From positions 806,001-870,000 of the forward strand of contig NZ_FNEG01000001.1 of NCBI RefSeq assembly GCF_900100075.1: a stretch of 64,000 bases of DNA, given 5' to 3'. Source of the DNA: Chryseobacterium jejuense (GTDB lineage: Bacteria > Bacteroidota > Bacteroidia > Flavobacteriales > Weeksellaceae). The notes under the pieces were generated by a model that ran no database searches, was not told where the DNA came from, and saw nothing but the letters and a program-made list of their open reading frames with translations. Positions 44,150-53,735 of the stretch are shown piece after piece; the first letter of the stretch is position 1, and every line of letters begins with the position of its first letter. The position numbers were made by a program, and so were the translations under genes.

Positions 44150-44644
44150 ATGAAGAAAATATTTTCAGAACTCAAAGGTTTTGTCATATACAGCCCGGAG
44201 CTCTTAGCAAAATATCTGCAGGATCATAATCTGCCGGGAAATAATATCCTGAAATATTTTGTAGAAAATGAGCATGGAGATGTAATAACAAGATCAGGAA
44301 TTGCTATTCCAGTGATAGGAGTAGAAGACGATTATTATTCATTCTGCATTTCTGCTAATGAAGATCGGGTATTGGGAAATGAAGAGGTTGCTGCACAGTC
44401 TGATGGCTGGATATTTCAGACTTCCAATAACGAGTTGAGAGTGGTTGGCATTGGTTATTTACGAGATATTTCTACCATTAACGATGAAAACAGTATCCGC
44501 CTGAATTTGGAAAACGGATGGTTTTCATTAAAAATACGTGCCGGCAATAAAAATGGAGAAAGACTTTTTGAACTCAATACAAGGAAACAGGAAAACCAAC
44601 CTGATTTTAATGGAGATCTTACTGCAACGTATTATTTTAATTAA
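44150..44644 (+). CDS. Hypothetical protein, possible immunity protein
   Basis: The product is 164 residues with no signal peptide or membrane span. I do not recognise it. The sequence has an immunity-like beta-rich build: GDVITRSGIAIPVIGVEDDY, YSFCISANEDRV, NNELRVVGIGYLRDIS, LENGWFSLKIRA. It follows the Imm51 gene on the same strand and ends at a terminator (44662-44698), so the pair may be one transcript. The immunity role is inferred from neighbourhood only. Confidence 0.6.
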   Translation: MKKIFSELKGFVIYSPELLAKYLQDHNLPGNNILKYFVENEHGDVITRSGIAIPVIGVEDDYYSFCISANEDRVLGNEEVAAQSDGWIFQTSNNELRVVGIGYLRDISTINDENSIRLNLENGWFSLKIRAGNKNGERLFELNTRKQENQPDFNGDLTATYYFN

Positions 44645-44661
44645 TCATAATAGGTTTACAT

Positions 44662-44698
44662 TGTCCTGGTATTTTTAATATTGGGACAGCGTTTTTTA
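44662..44698 (+). terminator. Terminator after the immunity-like gene
   Basis: TGTCC (44662-44666) pairs with GGACA (44684-44688); an inner GTATT/AATAT stem extends it; GCGTTTTTT follows. The distance is 17 bp after the stop codon. Confidence 0.6.
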
Positions 44699-44759
44699 GT
44701 TTAGCAACTGTTCAAAACCTATTTATATTATTTTTTGAGGGAAAATTCATACAAAGGAA

Positions 44760-45218
44760 TTAAAAACCAAATAATCCGCTAAAAATTATAAAACAATAAA
44801 TAGCAAACGCTAAAGCAAGATTAATAGCGGTTTGTTCGTATTTTTTCTTAGCATATAACACAATAGATTCAATAATAGTATAGATTAAGGTGGCATATCC
44901 TAACACCATCATGCCTAAGTACAGTATATATCCAGTTCCCCAATCCGTATTCTGTTCTTTAAGAAACCATTGGGAAAGAATGGCAGTAAGAAGGAAAAGG
45001 CTAAGAATTCCGAGTCTTATTAATAAATGTCTTTTAAGTTTGTTTTCCGAGGCAATAGGGCGATAAATCAGCATATAGGCTCCGCAAACATATACAGCTA
45101 ATAGAATCAGACCAATGATGGAACGGATCTGATAGGGCACAGGTAACATATTGTTTGTAAAAATGAAACCTGCTATTAAAAATGCGAGGAAAAAATATTT
45201 GATTTTTTTGAAATCCAT
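44760..45218 (-). CDS. Four-span membrane protein, unknown
   Basis: The product is 152 residues with membrane spans at about 6-24 (IKYFFLAFLIAGFIFTNNM), 32-52 (IIGLILLAVYVCGAYMLIY), 64-86 (HLLIRLGILSLFLLTAILSQ), 97-118 (ILYLGMMVLGYATLIYTIIE) and 128-150 (QTAINLALAFAIYCFIIFSG). It is mostly hydrophobic with short loops. I do not recognise the family. It is convergent with the immunity-like gene and divergent from the exported protein at 45456. Confidence 0.65.
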   Translation of the reverse strand: MDFKKIKYFFLAFLIAGFIFTNNMLPVPYQIRSIIGLILLAVYVCGAYMLIYRPIASENKLKRHLLIRLGILSLFLLTAILSQWFLKEQNTDWGTGYILYLGMMVLGYATLIYTIIESIVLYAKKKYEQTAINLALAFAIYCFIIFSGLFGF

Positions 45219-45455
45219 ATATCGTTAATTAACCTAGTCATGGTATACTGTGGTTTCTCAAATGTATTTAATATTTTCCTTGTGTACAACTATTATATTT
45301 TCAAAAGGTTATATTGTTTCTGAGATTGTGTTTTAGCTTTGGTAAATAATTTCATTTGAATGCATGAGTCTGCAACAAAAAATAAATGCTATCCCAAAAA
45401 TGAATAGTTTTATAGCCTTGAAAATAATTGTATCATTCAAAACTTAAAAATAAAA

Positions 45456-46235
45456 ATGAATAAATTACTTCTTTTAGCAGGTATCATTCTTTCCATGAGT
45501 TTATATTCTCAACAAAAAATTAATTTTGAGCGGGCCGGTTATTATTTTGATTTTATAGAATTGAGTTTTGAAATGGAGGATAAACCCAATGACAAGTTTC
45601 ATTTAATAAAATTTGATACCATTACGGCCACAGATAATAAAGGAAACCTTTTGATAGATAACCATAATGTCTTTAACATCTATAGAAGGGCTAATATTCT
45701 GGCGCGGTATGAAGCCCCCAAAAAACAATTGAAAAGTGTAAATGCTAAAGGAGTCGTCAAGTATTTTCAACCTTCTAGGGAAAACAATTCTTACTTTATT
45801 CTGGGAAAAGTAAAAGAGGTAAAGAAAGATGCGAATCTTATTGACAAGAATGTTCTTGCTAAAAGTTCAGGGCTTTATTTTGGTCTTGTATCTGTAGAAT
45901 CAGCCAATAAAATTTTTAAAGACTTTATCAACTACAAGGCCAGTAAGGGTGAAAAGATAGATTTTAATGTTTATGATCTTATGATTGCGAAAACAAATAA
46001 TAAAGAGCATGATATTATACCTGTAGTACCCACAATAGATGATGGACTGGATTTCAGTTACAATACTATTACACTGAAAGACCCTAAAACCGGAACTATC
46101 TATACATTCTATAAAATTAAACAATCAATGACGGCTGAGGAAAGGGGAAATATTCCTTTGGAACTGTTCATTGAAAACGAAGAATCTGTACAGAAAATCC
46201 CTTTCGATTTTAAAAATTTTCAGGTAAAACAGTAA
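45456..46235 (+). CDS. Exported protein of unknown function
   Basis: The product is 259 residues with a short signal peptide (1-19, MNKLLLLAGIILSMSLYSQ) as in many Bacteroidota secreted proteins. The mature part is beta-rich and charged (AGYYFDFIELSFEMEDKPND, FDTITATDNKGNLLIDNHN). I do not recognise a family. It may be periplasmic or surface-exposed. A 9-bp palindrome (46227-46245) overlaps the stop codon and may act as a weak terminator. Confidence 0.65.
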   Translation: MNKLLLLAGIILSMSLYSQQKINFERAGYYFDFIELSFEMEDKPNDKFHLIKFDTITATDNKGNLLIDNHNVFNIYRRANILARYEAPKKQLKSVNAKGVVKYFQPSRENNSYFILGKVKEVKKDANLIDKNVLAKSSGLYFGLVSVESANKIFKDFINYKASKGEKIDFNVYDLMIAKTNNKEHDIIPVVPTIDDGLDFSYNTITLKDPKTGTIYTFYKIKQSMTAEERGNIPLELFIENEESVQKIPFDFKNFQVKQ

Positions 46236-46326
46236 ATTACTGTTTCCATTCATTTTTTAGGGTAATTGTATATCACTATATAAGATAAAAATTATATTTT
46301 AGAGGAATAACCATGACAATCTTTTT

Positions 46327-46638
46327 ATGTACAGACTCTATTTCATTTTTGTTCTTATTCTCATATTTATTTTTCAATGGACCAAAGGGCAGAGAAAGTC
46401 TGTTAGGAATGCAGCTGATATAGCTGACGGGAGCAATAATGCAAATGAAAACTGTATGGGAAGTGAAAACTATTGTTGTAACTATGCTGTAGTGAAAACC
46501 AATAATTATCTGGATGAAAACCATGAACAGCTTGTGAATAGTTCAATACCTTCAGATGGTAATATTTATTTTGGTCCCATATTAATTATCATCAGCCTGT
46601 TGGTTTTGAGAGCGCTTTCAAAAAGAGTGGAAGAATAA
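46327..46638 (+). CDS. Small membrane protein, unknown
   Basis: The product is 103 residues. An N-terminal hydrophobic segment (about 3-18, RLYFIFVLILIFIFQW) and a C-terminal one (about 80-96, YFGPILIIISLLVLRAL) bracket a polar stretch with five Asn-rich repeats and a CMGSENYCCNY cluster (near 42-52). I do not recognise it. It lies between an exported unknown protein and a convergent hydrolase gene. A real gene is likely from its length and layout, but support is limited. Confidence 0.5.
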   Translation: MYRLYFIFVLILIFIFQWTKGQRKSVRNAADIADGSNNANENCMGSENYCCNYAVVKTNNYLDENHEQLVNSSIPSDGNIYFGPILIIISLLVLRALSKRVEE

Positions 46639-46709
46639 GCACATGATCGTTCTAAAACTGCTTTTAAAAAAGATTCAAAAGATGTGAACTTTGTTATCAC
46701 TTAATCATA

Positions 46710-47630
46710 TTATTTATTCTTGGCTCCTTTTCTGTTTTTAATCCAGCTGATTGCATATTCAACAGGTTCAGCAGAACGTGAAAATGCAGTATTGTGGCCT
46801 AAATCCGGATACAGTTTATATTCATATTTTTTTTTATCAGCGATTAATCCATTAAGGTATTCAATAGATAGGTTAACCGGAACTTGTATATCTTTACCCC
46901 CGAAAATCCATAGTCCAGGAATTGATAATTGAGAAAGCGTATCAAGAGGATCGGTATCTGTAAACTCATATCTATCCGGATCGGTCATGATGTGTTTCCG
47001 TGCATCTTCTTCCGTATGGGTATCCCAAAAACTTGAATTTCCATTAGTATAAAACTGAAAACGAAGTTGTTGTTTAACCGGAATAAGAGCTCCACTGAAT
47101 ATCGTCATGAATTTGATTCTCTTATTTTTTTGAGCTGCTAAAGGAATGATCCAGCCTGCTTGACTGCCACCCATCAGGCCAATTTGTACCTTATTGTTTC
47201 GTAAATCCTCAGATAATGCATTTACAGCGGCACTTGCATCTAAAGATAATAGATTAAGATTTAGAGAATCTACATTATTGGTACCTACCTCCGGTCCTGC
47301 ATACACACCTCCGGATTCACCAACGCCACGTTTATCATAAGTTAAAACAGCAATACCGTTTTTAGCCAAAAGTGTTGCGAATTCTATCATTCTTTTCTCT
47401 TGCCCGGACCCATGCACAAGTACAACCGCACCAGAAACATTATCAGGTCTAAAAATTGTTCCGGAAAGTGATATTCCTTCGCTGCTAAACTTTACATCTT
47501 TAGTCGTAAAATGAGTTGGAATTGCTAATAATGGAGTATTACTACAAAGGCATAAAACCAGAAGAAAATTTATGAAAAAAAATCTAGTATATGTAGAATT
47601 ATTGAGAACAGTCAGAATGCTATGTTTCAT
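46710..47630 (-). CDS. Alpha/beta hydrolase, exported or membrane-anchored
   Basis: The product is 306 residues. A hydrophobic N-terminal signal segment (about 14-36, RFFFINFLLVLCLCSNTPLL) precedes the hydrolase fold. The oxyanion region VLVHGSGQEKR (near 71-81), YDKRGVGESGG (near 98-108), the nucleophile elbow GGSQAGW (Ser near 156) and a terminal DLGHNTAF (His near 284) fit the family. GKDIQVP (near 254-260) fits the catalytic Asp. It cleaves esters or similar bonds; substrate unknown. It is flanked upstream by a 424-bp noncoding gap. Confidence 0.82.
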   Translation of the reverse strand: MKHSILTVLNNSTYTRFFFINFLLVLCLCSNTPLLAIPTHFTTKDVKFSSEGISLSGTIFRPDNVSGAVVLVHGSGQEKRMIEFATLLAKNGIAVLTYDKRGVGESGGVYAGPEVGTNNVDSLNLNLLSLDASAAVNALSEDLRNNKVQIGLMGGSQAGWIIPLAAQKNKRIKFMTIFSGALIPVKQQLRFQFYTNGNSSFWDTHTEEDARKHIMTDPDRYEFTDTDPLDTLSQLSIPGLWIFGGKDIQVPVNLSIEYLNGLIADKKKYEYKLYPDLGHNTAFSRSAEPVEYAISWIKNRKGAKNK

Positions 47631-48054
47631 TTTATTATTAGTTTATTTTTTCTCTACTAACTTGTAAAGATGTGCTGGGTTATATTTTGTGAAGCTAATG
47701 TACAGAATTTGATTAGATTAAGGAAATGTAAATAGAATTTTACAAGATGTTATATTCAAATGCTTTTTTTACTCATAGGTTAAAGTCTTCAATAGTATGA
47801 CAATGAATTATGAAAAAAAATACTGTAATCAGCAGGTTTTAAATTTTTTGCAGAGAATGAGTTTTTTTTATTGAACTTATCATTCCTCTTTTAACAATTT
47901 TGAATGCGATAAAATAATTATTTTACAAACAATATAGTCTCTGGAATTAGAATACAAAGAGAAAATGTGAGTGTTTTAAAAATTATCTATGTTCACAGTA
48001 AATTTTAGATTAAAAACAACAATATAAGCTTTGCTAGCGATCTGGGAAAAAAAA
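47631..48054. other. Noncoding gap between hydrolase and XRE genes
   Basis: A 424-bp AT-rich gap. I see no RNA gene, repeat family or clear promoter box in it. Confidence 0.4.
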
Positions 48055-48309
48055 TTATAATGAAATTTTGTCTACCAATTCGGAAAGAGAAATATCAAGA
48101 GCATAAGCAATAATAGAAATTGTAGATAGGCTAGAAGAAACTTTACCATTTTCGATCTTACTCACATACTGTCTGTCTTTTCCGATCAGATCACCAAATT
48201 CTGTTTGCGAAAGTTTATTTTTTTTGCGGAATAATTCAACCTGTTTGCCCAATGCTACAGGTATCCTTGTTTTTAATTCCTTGATTTTATTTTCGTCAAC
48301 ATTTCTCAC
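48055..48309 (-). CDS. XRE-family HTH regulator
   Basis: The product is 84 residues. The HTH_3 domain spans about 22-76: LFRKKNKLSQTEFGDLIGKD, RQYVSKIENGKVSSSLSTIS, IIAYALDISLSELV. Proteins of this size often repress toxin-antitoxin or phage-type promoters. It is divergent from the T9SS-RHS cluster. Two TACA-spacer-TGTA palindromes (48335-48346, 48359-48369) lie 25-60 bp before its start and overlap a promoter facing the cluster, so control of both directions is plausible. Confidence 0.85.
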   Translation of the reverse strand: MRNVDENKIKELKTRIPVALGKQVELFRKKNKLSQTEFGDLIGKDRQYVSKIENGKVSSSLSTISIIAYALDISLSELVDKISL

Positions 48310-48334
48310 TTATGCAAAGTGAATCATAAAATAC

Positions 48335-48375
48335 TACATTTTTGTAACCTTATAATACTACATTTTGTATATTTG
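48335..48375 (+). promoter_or_regulatory. Divergent promoter with XRE-type twin operators
   Basis: TACATTTTTGTA (48335-48346) and TACATTTTGTA (48359-48369) are inverted repeats inside a direct repeat ATACTACATTTT offset by 24 bp. A promoter TTTG (48341-48344)-N23-TATATTTG (48368-48375) points right; the second operator overlaps its -7 box. Confidence 0.5.
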
Positions 48376-48540
48376 TGAGCAACTATTTTTATTAAAGTCC
48401 TTAAATTTCAATTGAAATGTTGTAGAAAAATCCCTGTCTATAAGTGTTTAATGATATGTAGTAGAAGAAATTAAAAATATGGGGTTTTCCCCATTGTGTG
48501 AAAATTGGAATGCTTTTATTTTTGGCAGATCAAAATACAA

Positions 48541-48711
48541 ATGACTATGAAAAATATTTATTTGAAGCAGCCCCCCTTTGCTATAGGGTTTCTAAAAGGT
48601 TTATGGCATTATGTCAATACCATTACAATTTTAACAGTTGGATTATACTTTCAATACGTCCTGTATATTTTGGTACTAAACCTTAGATTATTTCAGAATA
48701 AAATTGAATAA
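48541..48711 (+). CDS. Possible small membrane protein before the T9SS gene
   Basis: A 56-residue frame opens MTMKNIYLKQPPFAIGFLKG and has a hydrophobic centre (TITILTVGLYFQYVLYILVL) predicting one membrane span, ending LRLFQNKIE. It lies downstream of the divergent promoter at 48341-48375 and upstream of the T9SS gene. A second overlapping frame exists in the same DNA, and no clear ribosome-binding site is present, so coding is uncertain. It shows no resemblance I recognise. Confidence 0.3.
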   Translation: MTMKNIYLKQPPFAIGFLKGLWHYVNTITILTVGLYFQYVLYILVLNLRLFQNKIE

Positions 48712-48893
48712 ACATATTTTACGTCATGTTTTGGCGCTATGCCTTTGTTACTTTGAATAGAATATTATAACATCTTAAATTATATAATATGAATACATTA
48801 GAACTATCAGGTTAATATATTTTGACCAACCTGAAGAAAAGGGTCCTTCCCAAAGACTCTAAAATTTTAAGCAACCAAAAAACATTAAATTTT

Positions 48894-50498
48894 ATGAAAA
48901 AGAAAATTGCAAGTGCATATCTTATATGCTTTGCCACGGGTCTTTTTGCCCAGGAAATTCTCTGGCAAAAAGATATAAAATCCTCAACTCAGGATTTTCT
49001 AAGCCAGGTCACCACTACCATCGATCAACAGTATCTCATTACAGGAAGCTCAATACAGAGCGACAAACTCCAACAAGGAAACAAACAGAATAACGGGTAC
49101 GATTTCCATCTGATTAAATTGAATCAGCAGGGAGAGCAGGCCTGGGAAAAGTATTTCTCAGGAAATAATCACGATTATTTATCAGGGGCAGTAACTACCC
49201 AGGACGGAGGTTTTCTTGTAGCCGGAACCACCTATTCAGGAAAAGGATTGGATAAGAAAGATGATTCCAATGGCGGATCAGATATCTGGCTCATCAGGAT
49301 CAATGAATTTGGAGATGAACTGTGGCAGAAAACGTTGGGAACTTCAGCAGATGAAGAAGCCAAAGCGGTCATTCAAAGTACAGATATAGGCTTTTTTATA
49401 GCCGGAAATGTCCAAAACTCATCCAAAGGATATGGTTCTAAAGATGTCTGGATCACCAGACTGGATAAAGATGGAAAAGAACTCTCCCAACAGATTTTAG
49501 GCGGAAAAGGTTTGGATGAAGTTGAAAAAATGATTCCAACAAAAGATGGGGGAGCCTTACTGGGAATTTACTCAAGAAGTTCCGAGGTTGGTAATGCGGG
49601 AACTGGAGTTAGAACTCCTGAAAAACCTGCTACCCACAACCTGCTAACTGCTACCTCCAAACAAACTGAAAACTTTGGCGAAGGCGACTACTGGATCATC
49701 AAACTGGACAAAACAGGAAAAGTAGAATGGGAAAAGAACTTTGGGGGTAAAGGAGACGACCATGTAAGAACGCTGGCTTTAACTGCAAACGGCTATATCA
49801 TCGGTGGAGAATCCAGATCCGAAAGATCCGGAAACAAAACCGTAGGAATTGAAGAAGGCACAGATTTATGGTTGATCTCTTTGAACGAAAGAGGTGATGA
49901 GCAGTGGCAAAAATCCTACAATTTCAAAAATCGGGATATTCTGATGGGAATGAGCGTAATCCATTCTGCAAATGATAGATCTTCAAAAGGAATTTTATTA
50001 GGTGGTTACACCCAAGCAGAAGGAAGAATAGAAAAAGATGATGAAACCTTCTGGATGTTGTATTTAGACGGCAACGGAAATGAACAATGGAGAAAGCACG
50101 TGAGTGGTGAATCCAGACAGAAAGAAGAGAGACTTTCAGACTTAAAACTGAATAGAGATGGTTCTATTGTTTTAGCAGGAACCAGCGCCAAAGAACTGGG
50201 AAAAGAAAATTGGAAGATTGTCAAATTGGGAGATAAACAAGTGAATGATCTGATTGAAAAATATGATATTAAGATCTATCCAAACCCTGTATCGGATTAT
50301 GCGTATGTAGAAATCGGCTTTGATTTCAAAGAAGCTGATATTATGCTGTATGATATGAGCGGAAGACAGCTTCAGAACTTCAAAACCAAGAATAGAGTGA
50401 CAAAGATCAATACCCAGGCTTTGGTACAGGGAGCTTATTTAGTGACTATAAAAACAGATAATAATAAAACAGCGAATGCAAAGCTGATTAAGAAATAA
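48894..50498 (+). CDS. T9SS type A sorting-domain protein with beta-propeller-like repeats
   Basis: The product is 534 residues from the ATG at 48894, which opens the signal peptide MKKKIASAYLICFATGLFAQ; the ATG-less extension upstream is rejected. Six to seven repeats of about 55 residues, each with a W-x-G/K pattern (GEQAWEKYFSGNNHDYLSGA, GSDIWLIRINEFGDELWQKT, GKVEWEKNFGGKGDDHVRTL, GDEQWQKSYNFKNRDILMGM), suggest a beta-propeller. The C-terminal about 72 residues (from YPNPVSDYAYVEIGFDF, near 460) are a T9SS type A domain, ending TIKTDNNKTANAKLIKK. It should be secreted or surface-attached by T9SS. It starts the RHS cluster, with 13 bp to the next gene. Confidence 0.88.
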   Translation: MKKKIASAYLICFATGLFAQEILWQKDIKSSTQDFLSQVTTTIDQQYLITGSSIQSDKLQQGNKQNNGYDFHLIKLNQQGEQAWEKYFSGNNHDYLSGAVTTQDGGFLVAGTTYSGKGLDKKDDSNGGSDIWLIRINEFGDELWQKTLGTSADEEAKAVIQSTDIGFFIAGNVQNSSKGYGSKDVWITRLDKDGKELSQQILGGKGLDEVEKMIPTKDGGALLGIYSRSSEVGNAGTGVRTPEKPATHNLLTATSKQTENFGEGDYWIIKLDKTGKVEWEKNFGGKGDDHVRTLALTANGYIIGGESRSERSGNKTVGIEEGTDLWLISLNERGDEQWQKSYNFKNRDILMGMSVIHSANDRSSKGILLGGYTQAEGRIEKDDETFWMLYLDGNGNEQWRKHVSGESRQKEERLSDLKLNRDGSIVLAGTSAKELGKENWKIVKLGDKQVNDLIEKYDIKIYPNPVSDYAYVEIGFDFKEADIMLYDMSGRQLQNFKTKNRVTKINTQALVQGAYLVTIKTDNNKTANAKLIKK

Positions 50499-50511
50499 AA
50501 AAACATCAATC

Positions 50512-53500
50512 ATGAAAAAAGTAATACTTCTGGCAGCTTCATTGTCAGCCATGATGACTTTGGGTCAAGCTTCTTTAGATCCCGGAACAAAAAATGATAT
50601 TCAAAAGATATTTCCCACTACCCCTGAAACATACAGCATGTTCAAAGCAGGAGACTTCCCGGTAGATTATAGGACTGGGAAACTGAATGTCTCAGTTCCA
50701 TTATATGAAATTAAAACCCGGTACGGAGTAACGATTCCTATTAGCCTAACTTATAATACAGGAGGAATTAAAGTCGATGAAACTTCAGGAGTGGCAGGAC
50801 TAGGCTGGTCTTTATCCGTTCCGAATAGTATTTCAGTAGAAATGCATGGAAAGGATGATCTTGAAAATGGAGTATGGTTCCCCCAGCAACCTGGAGATTA
50901 TGCTACCGGGGATTTAAATACCTTTCCACCAGATGTTTTCTACAAAATGACCAGTATTAAAGAAGGGGTCATGGATTCTCAACCCGATATTTATCATTAT
51001 AACTTACCTACTGTTTCGGGTTCATTTATCAAAGATGCAACCGGAAATTTCAGAACCATTCCTTATGAGGATGTGAAAATTTCCTATGTGGATAATAAAT
51101 TTATCATCATAGATTCTAAAGGTGTTATTTATACATTATCAGAAGGAAACTCAACCAATACTATTAGTACAGGCAGCTTTGGTGAGTCTTATACTTCTTC
51201 ATTTATTCTTGAAAAAATTAAATTCCCCAATAATGAGGAAGTAAGCTTTAGGTATGGAAAAAAAATGTCTTATAGCAATATTACTTATAGTTTTACAGAT
51301 ATTTATATTCCTATAGAACAGAATATTGCAGATTGTGCAAACTCCAGAAAGAGTCAGCATGTAACAACCAATAATATGTACATGGATGATTTGCTTACCG
51401 AGATTATTCACAATGATGAAAAACTCACTTTCAGTTATGCCAATACTATTCAGGGTGTACAGGGTAGGAAAGATCTGGATGGAGCGGCGTCCGGTACTTA
51501 TGCACTCAATGAAATTGTAGGAACGTACAAAGATAGAGTCATTAAAAAAATGGCTCTTGAACATAGTTATTTTGAGACTGATGGTGGAGATCAGCCTTAT
51601 AAAAATTTCAGACTGAAATTGAATAAAGTCAAGAATCTGTTAGATAATACAGAATATTCTTTCGAATATGATGAAAGTGGTAAGCCGTTTTTGGGAAGTT
51701 TTTCTCAGGATATATGGGGGTACTATAATGGTCAGAGTAATTATGGACTGATTCCTAATATGCAGTATTATAACAGGAATTATACACAAGGCGGAAATCG
51801 TAATGTATATCCGGCATATTCCCAGGCTTACGTGCTTAAAAAAGTACAATATCCTACCAAAGGATCTTCTTCATTTACTTATGAAAATAACAATGTTTGG
51901 CAGACGCTGATTGTTCCACAGGAGGAAACAACTCCAAAATCAAATGTAATTGGCGTATTGAATACCGGGGGAGCTTCTACAGAGAACACTTCATCTGAGT
52001 TTTACCTTAATGAGAATACGAATGTACCAGGAGAAAAGATAACATATCTTGTGGATTGGATAAACAGCTGTGCCAATAATATGCCGGGAAATCCGGGATC
52101 CATACAGAATAGCAATGGATATGGTTACCTGGAAGAAAAAGGGCCAACGGGGGGCTGGAATATAGTAGCACAATTTCAGAATGATGCTCAGGGTCCCATT
52201 CTCGAAGCCCCGAATTCCCATAATCCTGCCTATAAAAAAAGATTGAGAGTGATGTTACAGTCCAATGATCCGGAAGCAGGTTGTTCCGTGTCATTTTCTG
52301 TTTCAATGAGACGGGTTTATAAGACTACGGTTAATCAAAATGCAATTGTTGGAGGATTAAGGATAAAAAGTATTAATGACTTCGATGGCCAGACCAATTA
52401 TACCAAAAGAACTTTTGAATATAATAAACCTGGTAACTTAAGTACTCAGTCTTCAGGACGTATTGCATCCCCATTGGAGTTTTTAAAAACCCATTATAGC
52501 GTGACAAAACCTTTTGGATCTACCCAGCAAATTATGTGTAGTAATTACGCTTTAAGTGCAGATCAGGCTGTTAACTCAAGTCTTTCAGGAAGAGATGTGG
52601 TTTCTTATGAATATGTGACGGAACATACTTTAGGAAAGGGTAAAAAGATGTATCAATTTTCTGCCATTGGAGATAATTTAGATATAACAGTTCCTGATAT
52701 GGGCTGGAACCCTTATCAGTTTCTGAACAGGAATGTATTGAATGAAAAATCATATTCAGAGACCGGAGCACTGCTTCAGGAAAAAAGCTACGAGTATGAA
52801 AACATCCTGCTGAAAAATCCATTGTCTTCAGATCATATTCCTAATTCACCTTATAGCTTGGCTCTTTCTACGTCATTTGCTTTCTTTGAATTGAATAGTC
52901 AGACTTTCAGTAAAATTAATAATTTTTATGTTGTAGAATCCGGTAAATGGTTATTGAACAAGGCTACCCATAAAACGTATCTTAATAATACCCTTACTTC
53001 GGAAACAAATAATACGTATTCCATTAGTGATATTAACAAACCTGTTAATCTTGTAAAGACTGAAACCCGTTCTTTTGACGGCTCAGCAGCAGAGGCTACT
53101 TTCCAGTATGCAACAGATCAGAACAATACCGATATGATATCGGCCAATATGCTAGGTATTCCAATCCAAACGGAGGGTACAGAAAACGGAAAGGTGATTG
53201 CCAAGAACAAAACCGTATATGCTAAAAACTTAGCTACCAATAATATGATCTTGCCGGTAGCCACTCAGAAATTTGATAAAGACAATCCAGCTTCAGCAAA
53301 AAATACGGTTGATTATAACCAATATGATGTCTACGGAAATGTACTGCAATATACCACAAAAGGGAGCACTCCAACAGCTATCATATACGGGTATAACAAC
53401 AGCCTTCCGATTGCAAAGATAGAAGGAATTACTTATGAGAAAGCGATGAGCCTGGCTGCTGATATTATTGCAAAATCTAATGAGGATACGGATGCTGGTA

Positions 53501-53727
53501 AAGAAGGATTATTGATGAAGGCCTTGGATGACTATAGAAATCAGGCTGCTTTTGTGAACTCCAGTGTTACTACCTATACCTACGATCCGCTTATTGGGGT
53601 AACGAGTGTTACACCACCTACAGGGCTAAGAGAGTTTTATAAATATGATACAGCAGGCAGATTGCAATCTGTAGTGGATGTTAATAACAATATTCTGAAA
53701 GAATTAAAATATAACTACAAAAACTAA
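50512..53727 (+). CDS. Secreted RHS-repeat protein (N-terminal partner)
   Basis: The product is 1071 residues with a signal peptide (1-20, MKKVILLAASLSAMMTLGQA). The N-terminal part has the SpvB/Tcc-like start: DYRTGKLNVSVPLYEIKTRY, IPISLTYNTGGIKVDETSGV, AGLGWSLSVPNSISVEM. YD-type repeats appear toward the end (YEYVTEHTLGKGKKMYQFSA, YDPLIGVTSVTPPTGLREFY, KYDTAGRLQSVVDVNNNILK). No toxin tail or T9SS domain is visible. It is the second gene of a tight string, 13 bp after the T9SS protein and 8 bp before the DUF6443 RHS toxin gene. It may build a shell half or companion of the toxin. Confidence 0.85.
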   Translation: MKKVILLAASLSAMMTLGQASLDPGTKNDIQKIFPTTPETYSMFKAGDFPVDYRTGKLNVSVPLYEIKTRYGVTIPISLTYNTGGIKVDETSGVAGLGWSLSVPNSISVEMHGKDDLENGVWFPQQPGDYATGDLNTFPPDVFYKMTSIKEGVMDSQPDIYHYNLPTVSGSFIKDATGNFRTIPYEDVKISYVDNKFIIIDSKGVIYTLSEGNSTNTISTGSFGESYTSSFILEKIKFPNNEEVSFRYGKKMSYSNITYSFTDIYIPIEQNIADCANSRKSQHVTTNNMYMDDLLTEIIHNDEKLTFSYANTIQGVQGRKDLDGAASGTYALNEIVGTYKDRVIKKMALEHSYFETDGGDQPYKNFRLKLNKVKNLLDNTEYSFEYDESGKPFLGSFSQDIWGYYNGQSNYGLIPNMQYYNRNYTQGGNRNVYPAYSQAYVLKKVQYPTKGSSSFTYENNNVWQTLIVPQEETTPKSNVIGVLNTGGASTENTSSEFYLNENTNVPGEKITYLVDWINSCANNMPGNPGSIQNSNGYGYLEEKGPTGGWNIVAQFQNDAQGPILEAPNSHNPAYKKRLRVMLQSNDPEAGCSVSFSVSMRRVYKTTVNQNAIVGGLRIKSINDFDGQTNYTKRTFEYNKPGNLSTQSSGRIASPLEFLKTHYSVTKPFGSTQQIMCSNYALSADQAVNSSLSGRDVVSYEYVTEHTLGKGKKMYQFSAIGDNLDITVPDMGWNPYQFLNRNVLNEKSYSETGALLQEKSYEYENILLKNPLSSDHIPNSPYSLALSTSFAFFELNSQTFSKINNFYVVESGKWLLNKATHKTYLNNTLTSETNNTYSISDINKPVNLVKTETRSFDGSAAEATFQYATDQNNTDMISANMLGIPIQTEGTENGKVIAKNKTVYAKNLATNNMILPVATQKFDKDNPASAKNTVDYNQYDVYGNVLQYTTKGSTPTAIIYGYNNSLPIAKIEGITYEKAMSLAADIIAKSNEDTDAGKEGLLMKALDDYRNQAAFVNSSVTTYTYDPLIGVTSVTPPTGLREFYKYDTAGRLQSVVDVNNNILKELKYNYKN

Positions 53728-53735
53728 CACAAACC

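Noticed and set aside
46227..46245. Nine-bp palindrome over the stop codon at 46233-46235 as a terminator.
   Set aside because: The loop is one base, the stem is AT-rich and the T-run is 10 bp away, so support is too weak to list.
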